Shown in pieces: positions 27,535 to 34,262 of a DNA stretch of 34,262 nt. The DNA comes from Pseudomonadota bacterium (GTDB lineage: Bacteria; Pseudomonadota; Gammaproteobacteria; Burkholderiales; Methylophilaceae): positions 1 to 34,262 of the forward strand of contig JAKQTB010000147.1 in NCBI GenBank assembly GCA_029569495.1, given 5' to 3'. Position 1 is the first letter of the stretch; each line of letters begins with the position of its first letter. Below the pieces are notes generated by a model. The model saw nothing but the letters and a program-made list of their open reading frames with translations, did not search any database and was not told where the DNA came from. The translations under genes were made by a program, and so were the position numbers.

Positions 27535-30500
27535 CCCTACCTGAGCTTTCCATTAAGCGCCACGTACTCGCGTGGATGATTTCAGGATTATTGGTGCTAT
27601 TTGGCCTCATTGCCTATGGCCGCATTGGGATTGACCGCATGCCCAATGTGGAGTTACCCGTTATTTCAGTCAGCACTACCTTACGTGGTGCCAATCCTGA
27701 AATTATGGACACCAGCGTCACCAATTTAATCGAGTCCGCCGTCAACACCACACCCGGCATTGAACATATTCAATCCACTTCCTCGCCTGGTTTTTCTAAC
27801 GTCACTATTACTTTTGCGCTCGAAAAAAATATTGATGTAGCGTTTAACGAGGTGCAGTCGAAGGTGAATCAAACCTTACGTCGATTACCCGGTGACGCAG
27901 ACCCGCCCGTTGTACAAAAACTGGAAACCAATGCCCAGCCCATCATGTGGCTAGCCCTGCATGGTGACCGCACGGTGCAGCAATTAAACCTATATGCACA
28001 AAATGTCATAAAAAAGAAATTAGAAAACATCAATGGCGTGGGTGAAGTGCGCCTTGGTGGCAGACGTGACCGCACAATCCGTGTGAACTTAAACCCTGAT
28101 CGTATGGCGGCATACAAAATTACTGCAGGCGATTTAACCACGGCCTTTCAAAAAGAGCATATTCAATTGCCCGGTGGTTTTTTGGTGGGCAGCCATGCTG
28201 AGCAACTGCTTAAGCTCGATTTGGAATTTCATGACTTAAAATCGCTGGCTGAGTTAGTCATTAGCTACAAAAGTGGCGCACCCATTCGGCTCAAAGATGT
28301 GGCTGAAATTGAAGATGGGCTTACTGATAACCGTCAAGTGGCACGATTTAATGGCAAACCGACCATTGGCTTGGGTATCGTTAAAATTTCTAACGCAAAT
28401 ACGGTGGCGATTATTGATGCCGTGAATCAAAAGTTAAATGAAGATATTCGCCCGAATTTGCCACCTGGATTAACCCTCGATATTTCGACCAATGATGCTG
28501 ATTTTATTCATGAAATGGTGCAAACACTGCAAGACCATTTGGTGGAAGGCACACTGTTTGCAGCGCTGATTGTGCTAATTTTCATGCGCTCGTTCAGTTC
28601 AACGCTGATGATTTGCTTGGAGATTCCTGTTTCACTTTTCGGCGCGATAGCGGTCATGTATTTTGCTGGTTACACCTTTAACAGCATGACGTTGCTCGCC
28701 CTGCTTTTACTCATCGGCATTGTGGTGGATGACGCCATTGTGGTGCGCGAAAGTATATTGCGGCATATGTCTGGTGAAATCGGCACTGCCCTTCCGCTGG
28801 CTGATCAAAATAACCCGCAAGCGATACGCCGTTTTCGCACGCAGGCCACTATTAATGGTAGCCAAGAAGTAGTATTTGCCGTGTTGGCCTCAACCGCTGC
28901 GCTTGTCTGTATTTTCGCCCCTGTGATTTTCATGGAAGGCATGATGGGCAAATTTTTTAAATCGTTTGCCGTTGTCGTCACCTTTGGTGTATTGGTGTCG
29001 CTGCTTGTCTCCCTCACGCTTACGCCTATGCTGTGCGCACACTACTTAAAAGTGCAACCCAAACAAAATAAAATTTACTTAAGCTTGGGCCGTTTTTTCA
29101 ATCATATGGATTTGGCCTATCATAATCTTTTGACGGTGGTGCTATATCATCGCTGGTTGGTGCTTGTTGTGACACTTTTGGTGGTGCTATCCAGTGCTTA
29201 TTTTTTAAAAAATCTGGATAAAGATTTTGTGCCAGAAATGGACGAAGGCCGCTTCATGGTCAACATCAAAACGCCACTGGGTTCTAACCTCAATTACACA
29301 GAGTCACGACTGAAACTGATTGAAGACGCATTAGCTCCGCATCGCGACCAAATTGCCAGCTACTTTGCGGCCATTGGCATGGGTAGCCAAGGCCAAGTGA
29401 ATCAAGGCATGATGTTTGTGACGCTCAAGCCTAAAGAAATGCGCAGCATGAAACAACAAGACATTATTAAATCGTTGCGCAAAAAATTTGATGAGATTCC
29501 TGGCGTGCGGGCAGCGCCCAGTGCCATTTCGATTGTGCGCGGCCAACGCTCAGAAAAGCTGCAATTTAATTTAACTGGTCCAAATCTACAGCAAGTTGGC
29601 GCACTTTCGCTAGCCTTGCAACAAAAGCTAAATGAAACGCCGGGCATGGGCAAGGTGGATTTAGACATGCAGCTCGATTTACCGCAATATGTGATGCATG
29701 TAGACCGCGTGCGCGCAGCAAGCCTAGGCATTACCTCAAGTGACATTGCCAACGCCATTACGGTATTTACCGGTGGGCTGGATATTGCCGAATATAACGA
29801 TGCGATTAGTGATGGACAGCGCTACAAGATTCGCCTTAAAGCTAAAGATAGCGATTTCAGCCAAATTGCCGATGTAAACAAAATTTATCTGCGCACAAAA
29901 AGCGGAGAACTCACACGGCTCGACTCTGTTGTGACGTTCAAACAAGAACTAGGGGCAGCCGTGATTGGCCGTTATGACTTGCAATATGCGGCTAACTTAT
30001 ACAGCAACCCCAGCATGCCACTTGGTGAAGCAAGCCAGAAAGTGGATGAAGCAGCAAAAAACTTGCTGCCTGCTGGTTATCGCATTGGCCTCACCGGTCA
30101 GGCCTTAGAAATGCAAAAAACCGTTAAAAATACTGCGTTTATTTTCATTTTGGCATTTGTGCTGCTCTACATGGTACTGGCCAGCCAGTTCAACTCGTTT
30201 ATACAGCCGATGATTGTGATGCTGGCGCAGCCACTGGCGATTATTGGCGGGCTATTTGCACTTTGGCTCACCAATCATTCGCTTAATATTTATTCAATGA
30301 TTGGCTTAGTGCTGTTAATTGGCTTGGTGGCAAAAAATTCGATCTTACTGGTTGATTTAACGAATCAGCTACGCGAGAAAGGCACGGGCATCAATGAAGC
30401 GCTCTTAGAGGCTTGTCCGGTGCGGTTACGACCAGTCATCATGACTTCACTGACCCTGATTTTAGCGCTATTTCCTGCCGCGCTGGGTTTAGGTGCCGGT

Positions 30501-30659
30501 GCTGAAACCAATGGCCCACTCGCTGTTGCCGTGATAGGCGGCATGATTTCATCCACATTACTCACGCTGGTGGTGGTGCCTGCCGCGTATTCTTTAGTGA
30601 TGCATGGCGTGGCGCGTTTTGAGGCAAGGTCCAATCAACCCGCAAAATCTATTGCGTAA
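27531..30659 (+). CDS. RND efflux permease (HAE1-like)
   Basis: 1042 aa; LLLIGIVVDDAIVVRESI and GLVLLIGLVAKNSILLVDLTN motifs; two large periplasmic loops. Confidence 0.95.
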   Translation: MTLPELSIKRHVLAWMISGLLVLFGLIAYGRIGIDRMPNVELPVISVSTTLRGANPEIMDTSVTNLIESAVNTTPGIEHIQSTSSPGFSNVTITFALEKNIDVAFNEVQSKVNQTLRRLPGDADPPVVQKLETNAQPIMWLALHGDRTVQQLNLYAQNVIKKKLENINGVGEVRLGGRRDRTIRVNLNPDRMAAYKITAGDLTTAFQKEHIQLPGGFLVGSHAEQLLKLDLEFHDLKSLAELVISYKSGAPIRLKDVAEIEDGLTDNRQVARFNGKPTIGLGIVKISNANTVAIIDAVNQKLNEDIRPNLPPGLTLDISTNDADFIHEMVQTLQDHLVEGTLFAALIVLIFMRSFSSTLMICLEIPVSLFGAIAVMYFAGYTFNSMTLLALLLLIGIVVDDAIVVRESILRHMSGEIGTALPLADQNNPQAIRRFRTQATINGSQEVVFAVLASTAALVCIFAPVIFMEGMMGKFFKSFAVVVTFGVLVSLLVSLTLTPMLCAHYLKVQPKQNKIYLSLGRFFNHMDLAYHNLLTVVLYHRWLVLVVTLLVVLSSAYFLKNLDKDFVPEMDEGRFMVNIKTPLGSNLNYTESRLKLIEDALAPHRDQIASYFAAIGMGSQGQVNQGMMFVTLKPKEMRSMKQQDIIKSLRKKFDEIPGVRAAPSAISIVRGQRSEKLQFNLTGPNLQQVGALSLALQQKLNETPGMGKVDLDMQLDLPQYVMHVDRVRAASLGITSSDIANAITVFTGGLDIAEYNDAISDGQRYKIRLKAKDSDFSQIADVNKIYLRTKSGELTRLDSVVTFKQELGAAVIGRYDLQYAANLYSNPSMPLGEASQKVDEAAKNLLPAGYRIGLTGQALEMQKTVKNTAFIFILAFVLLYMVLASQFNSFIQPMIVMLAQPLAIIGGLFALWLTNHSLNIYSMIGLVLLIGLVAKNSILLVDLTNQLREKGTGINEALLEACPVRLRPVIMTSLTLILALFPAALGLGAGAETNGPLAVAVIGGMISSTLLTLVVVPAAYSLVMHGVARFEARSNQPAKSIA

Positions 30660-30710
30660 TCACCGCAATTTTCACGCTATTAAAAACATTAATACAAAGG
30701 CAAAAACTCC

Positions 30711-30774
30711 CGAGAAAAAATTACTGCCCTGCGAGCCTTTGTTTATAAGGCTCACAGGGCATCGAAAAAGGTTG
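30711..30774 (+). repeat. Dispersed palindromic intergenic repeat, copy E
   Basis: cgagaaaaaatta-CTGCCCTGCGAGCCTT-TGTTTAT-AAGGCTCACAGGGCAT-cgaaaaaggttg. Confidence 0.92.
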
Positions 30775-30907
30775 TTGCCAAAATAAGCGCGTAAACAGCC
30801 TTTTTTACAATATTACGCATTTCTCAGTGTAAAAATTCACGCAATCAACCTGTCAGTTTTGGAATATTGCATTCAGGTGTTATGATTCTGCGAGAAATTT
30901 GTAGTTA

Positions 30908-31052
30908 AGGAAGCACGGAATAAGTGAGCGAGCGGGATGAAGTGCGAGGCGTACGGCGCGCAGAAACCGAGATAGTACAAGTTGTACAGCGAGGCTTCGA
31001 GCACCGCGCAACGAAGCAATTCGCCCGCGTAGCCGCTTATTCCGTGTTTCCT
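30908..31052. mobile_element. MITE-like element: 145 bp near-symmetric imperfect palindrome with terminal inverted repeats
   Basis: Ends AGGAAGCACGGAATAAG / CTTATTCCGTGTTTCCT; central symmetric GTACAAGTTGTAC (30975-30987) at the exact midpoint; no real ORF. Confidence 0.75.
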
Positions 31053-31126
31053 AAATTTCACGGATGACCACATCCTCCTTATCAATAATTAAAAATAACT
31101 GGCCTAGGTTATCTAAGGGATTAAAC

Positions 31127-32515
31127 ATGTCAAATAATCAGACACCCATCGTGTTTAAAGGTAGAACCAGCGAGTATTTCGGCATTTGGATTGTTAACCT
31201 TTTACTGTCAATTTTTACGCTCGGCATTTATTCAGCTTGGGCAAAAGTGCGTCGTAAAAAATATTTTTATAACAGCACGCTCATTGATGGGGTTGGCTTT
31301 GATTACCACGCCAACCCAATTGCCATTTTAAAAGGCCGCATCATTGCCTTTATTTTATTTGTGCTCTACCAAGTGCTGGCTGCATTTAGCCCGATTGCGG
31401 CTGGGGTGTTATTTGTTCTATTCTTAATTGCATTGCCATGGATTGTGATTCGCGGCTTAATGTTTAACGCGCGCAACTCAAGCCACCGCGGCTTACGTTT
31501 TGATTTTGATGGTAAGTATGGTGAAGCGGCATTGGTATTTATTGGCTATACGCTTTTAACTGTGGTCACTTTAGGTTTGGCCATTCCATTTGTGGCACAG
31601 CGCACCAATCAATTCATCGTCAGTCACCATAAATTTGGTACCAGCCATTTTAAAATGGAAGCGCTGGTCAAAGATTTTTACAAAATTTATCTCATTATCT
31701 TTCTTATTCCACTGATTGGTATTTTGGCGGCCGTGGCCATTCCTGCGTATCAGCAATATGTTAATAAAGCGAAACAAGCACAGGTTCAACCTATTTCGCA
31801 AAGTCTATATCAAGAAATCAATGTGGGTGGATTTATTAAAGTGGCCAATACTGATGCGGTTGAAATGCCCGCAGAAGAAATTGACGCAGCTGAGATGGCG
31901 ACGCAAGAAGCCATTGACGCGGCCGAAGCAGAAGGTTACGCGCAAGACGCCTCTGAAGAAGCACTGCTTAAAGACTTAACGCCTGCAGAACGTGCGGAGT
32001 ACGAAAAATTGATGAAAGCGTTTGAGGGTGATGCGATGGCCGACGATGCCGAAGGCAATTATGATGATGAAGCCTTAACGCCTAAGAAAAAAGACCCCAT
32101 CGAGGAATATTTTACCAACCTAGCCACCACTTGGGGCGTGGTTGCGGCCATCATCATCGGCATTCTGGCAATGTTGCTCTATCTGGCTTTTATTTTCTCT
32201 TTCATCGCTTATTTCAAATCACGCATCCAAAACTTGGTGCTAAATAACACCACGCTTGATCATATTGGCTTTTCAAGCACGCAACGCATGCGCGACTTGC
32301 TTTGGCTGTATATTTCAAACGCGCTGGTGTTGATGTTCACCATGGGATTTGCCACGCCTTGGGCGCAAATTCGCATGGCACGCTATCGCCTAGAACACTT
32401 GGCCCTTGTTGGCGAGGCTGATTTAGATAAATTTGTCGGTGAGAAAAAAGAATCTGCGCGCGCATTGGGTGAAGAAGTAGCAGACTTTTTTGATGTTGAC
32501 CTTTCATTCGGTTAA
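31127..32515 (+). CDS. DUF898 (YjgN-like) membrane protein with internal pilin-like helix and acidic insert
   Basis: FKGRTSEYFGIWIVNLLLSIFTLGIYSAWAKVRRKKYFYNSTLIDG... typical DUF898; ATG MSNNQTP at 31127 preferred over the upstream start at 31064. Confidence 0.85.
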   Translation: MSNNQTPIVFKGRTSEYFGIWIVNLLLSIFTLGIYSAWAKVRRKKYFYNSTLIDGVGFDYHANPIAILKGRIIAFILFVLYQVLAAFSPIAAGVLFVLFLIALPWIVIRGLMFNARNSSHRGLRFDFDGKYGEAALVFIGYTLLTVVTLGLAIPFVAQRTNQFIVSHHKFGTSHFKMEALVKDFYKIYLIIFLIPLIGILAAVAIPAYQQYVNKAKQAQVQPISQSLYQEINVGGFIKVANTDAVEMPAEEIDAAEMATQEAIDAAEAEGYAQDASEEALLKDLTPAERAEYEKLMKAFEGDAMADDAEGNYDDEALTPKKKDPIEEYFTNLATTWGVVAAIIIGILAMLLYLAFIFSFIAYFKSRIQNLVLNNTTLDHIGFSSTQRMRDLLWLYISNALVLMFTMGFATPWAQIRMARYRLEHLALVGEADLDKFVGEKKESARALGEEVADFFDVDLSFG

Positions 32516-32529
32516 ACCCCGCCCAACTT

Positions 32530-33585
32530 ATGCAATTTGAAGCGGATTATTTTGACGGCATCAGCCCCCGCGCCAAGCGGGTGCTGGTAACGGTGCGTGA
32601 CGGGCATGCACTCATTATCGCGCCAGTCCAATCTGCCGAAATTGCAATCAATACGCTTGAAGCAACGCTGCAGTATGAAATTAAGCATTGCACCGTTCAG
32701 GCGCGTTTAGGCCAAGGGCGGCGGCTGATTGACTTACCCGATGACACGCGTCTTGAAACCGATTACCAAGACTTGGAAGGTTGCCTGCCAGCAAAACCAA
32801 GTAATGCTTTTTGGAAAGGCTTACATTACGCTGAATCGCACTTGGGTTTAGTGGCCATTTCGGTGGTATGTATTGTTTTTGCTGGGTATGCACTTTTAAA
32901 ATATGGCGTACCGGTGGCGGCAAAATATGCCGCCATGGCTACCCCACCGGCCATCGAAAAAGACTTAGGCAAGCAAACACTTGCCACCTTAGATCATGAA
33001 AAACTTGGCTATTTTGAAGCCACAAAACTACCAAAAGCAAGGCAAGATGAAATCAAAGCCGCCCTGAATGTATTATGCCAAAAAACGCAAAACTGCCCTG
33101 AATACGATTTGCAATTTAGAAAAAGCCCAACGATTGGCGCCAATGCTTTTGCCCTGCCTGGCGGCTATTTAGTGATGACAGATGAACTGGTTGAGCTCGC
33201 TAAAAATAACGATGAAATTACCGCCGTATTAGCCCATGAACTTGGCCACGTAAAAGGCCGCCATGCACTACGGCAAACCTTACAAGGCACGGTGTCTGGC
33301 ATTATTATCATTGCCATCACAGGCGATGCGAGTAGCGTTGCTGCTGGTTTGCCTGCACTGATGATGAACATGAGTTACTCACGTGAGCTAGAAACTGAAG
33401 CGGATATTTATTCACTTGAAGCGCTTAAAACAGCTTGCATTCCAACCAAATCATTTGCAACTTTATTGCTTAGATTAGTTGGCAGCCACGGCGGCGGCGA
33501 TATGATTCCTGAAATGGTTTCCTCTCACCCTGATACCAAAGCACGGATTAAACCCTTTTTACAAGAACAGCAAACCTGCGTTTAA
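32530..33585 (+). CDS. M48-family zinc metallopeptidase
   Basis: HELGHVKGRHAL (HEXXH), downstream ETEAD motif, N-terminal TM. Confidence 0.92.
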   Translation: MQFEADYFDGISPRAKRVLVTVRDGHALIIAPVQSAEIAINTLEATLQYEIKHCTVQARLGQGRRLIDLPDDTRLETDYQDLEGCLPAKPSNAFWKGLHYAESHLGLVAISVVCIVFAGYALLKYGVPVAAKYAAMATPPAIEKDLGKQTLATLDHEKLGYFEATKLPKARQDEIKAALNVLCQKTQNCPEYDLQFRKSPTIGANAFALPGGYLVMTDELVELAKNNDEITAVLAHELGHVKGRHALRQTLQGTVSGIIIIAITGDASSVAAGLPALMMNMSYSRELETEADIYSLEALKTACIPTKSFATLLLRLVGSHGGGDMIPEMVSSHPDTKARIKPFLQEQQTCV

Positions 33586-33620
33586 AGATTGATATCCAGC
33601 TTGCCGTTTTGACACCCGCT

Positions 33621-34142
33621 TTAAGTCAGTTTGACAAGCTGCACTAACTTTAGGCCATCAACTTTCGGCTGCCACATTTCAGCATTCACAGGAAAATCCT
33701 CATCAACGCCTGTACTCTGATAGCCGCGTCGATGATAGAAATCAATCAGTGCATGGCGTTGCGAAATGACTCGCATCATCAATCTATTAGAATTAAAGTG
33801 TTGTTTGGCATAATCTTCAGCGTAAGTAAGTAATTGCTTACCAATACCTTTTCCTTGCAGATTGGGGCGCACCACAAACATGCCGACATGTGTCGTTTCA
33901 TATTGATGCTCTAAGCAAATCGAGCCGACGATAACTTCGTTTTGCAGACACAACAGGAGGACTGAGTGTGGGGTTTTGATGATATCAACGACCTGCTCGG
34001 TTGTCGTTCGCAAACCGTCCAGCAAGTCTGCCTCTGTGGTCCAGCCTTGCCTGCTTGCCTCACCGCGATAGGCCATATTAACAAGGGCTGAAATTTGCGC
34101 TGCATCTGCAACCCTTGCTAGGCGAAAACACAATGCTGACAT
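33621..34142 (-). CDS. GNAT-family N-acetyltransferase
   Basis: GMFVVRPNLQGKGIGKQLLTYAEDYA acetyl-CoA binding motif. Confidence 0.88.
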   Translation of the reverse strand: MSALCFRLARVADAAQISALVNMAYRGEASRQGWTTEADLLDGLRTTTEQVVDIIKTPHSVLLLCLQNEVIVGSICLEHQYETTHVGMFVVRPNLQGKGIGKQLLTYAEDYAKQHFNSNRLMMRVISQRHALIDFYHRRGYQSTGVDEDFPVNAEMWQPKVDGLKLVQLVKLT

Positions 34143-34150
34143 CGCTAAAT

Positions 34151-34262
34151 CTAGTGAGATTGATCGACTAATTTTTGCACCACTAAACTGCCCACCATGT
34201 CGCCTTGTACATTTACCGTGGTGCGCAATGTATCGAGCAGCCGATCAATAGGCAACAAAATG
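34151..34262 (-). CDS. Dicarboxylate:cation symporter family, C-terminal fragment (runs off window end)
   Basis: Reverse-strand reading ILLPIDRLLDTLRTTVNVQGDMVGSLVVQKLVDQSH*, matching the DAACS C-terminal D-x-x-R-T-x-x-N-V-x-G-D motif. Confidence 0.7.
   Translation of the reverse strand, partial: ILLPIDRLLDTLRTTVNVQGDMVGSLVVQKLVDQSH

Noticed and set aside
30604-30786. 60-aa plus ORF ending PCEPLFIRLTGHRKRLLPK
   Set aside because: Overlaps the end of the RND permease in another frame and reads through repeat copy E; similar peptide text arises from copy D. Artefact of the repeat.
30873-31085. 70-aa minus ORF MIRRMWSSVKFRKHGISGYAGELL...
   Set aside because: It is the translation of the MITE-like hairpin, with no independent coding evidence.
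31706-31785. Pilin-like helix as a separate pilin gene
   Set aside because: It is in frame within the DUF898 ORF and has no G|F cleavage site or start codon context; treated as an internal segment.
1-34262. CRISPR array, tRNA, rRNA, prophage or defence island
   Set aside because: No regularly spaced direct repeats, no recognisable RNA genes and no integrase, nuclease or phage structural motifs seen by eye.

Overview
Window of about 34 kb from what looks like a betaproteobacterial chromosome. A Methylophilaceae/Methylotenera-like source is an inference from gene content, not a computed assignment. Most of it is ordinary chromosomal gene content: mlaF-like ABC ATPase (partial), a prepilin, an orphan sensor kinase, diheme cytochrome c, engB, trmB, a MidA-type methyltransferase, pteridine reductase, ttcA, topA, a PBP7-type peptidase, gcvH, a coiled-coil protein, holC, pepA, lptF/lptG, an ECF-sigma/DUF3619/DUF3106/RDD cluster, pilS/pilR, a CaCA exchanger, ampD, an RND adaptor and permease, a DUF898 protein, an M48 protease, a GNAT and a partial dicarboxylate symporter. 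I see no CRISPR array, phage, rRNA, tRNA or recognisable defence system. The most interesting non-coding signal is a family of five dispersed palindromic repeats of about 65 bp (consensus roughly CGAGAAAAAATTTAATGCCCTGCGAGCCTTTATTTATAAGGCTCACAGGGCATCGAAAAAGGTTG). They show compensatory arm changes, and four of the five sit between convergent genes. Other points of interest are a 145 bp near-symmetric MITE-like hairpin, a perfect 16-bp inverted repeat inside the 5' end of the RDD gene, a near-consensus sigma-54 promoter upstream of the prepilin with pilSR in the same window, and a pilin-like helix plus acidic insert inside a DUF898 membrane protein.
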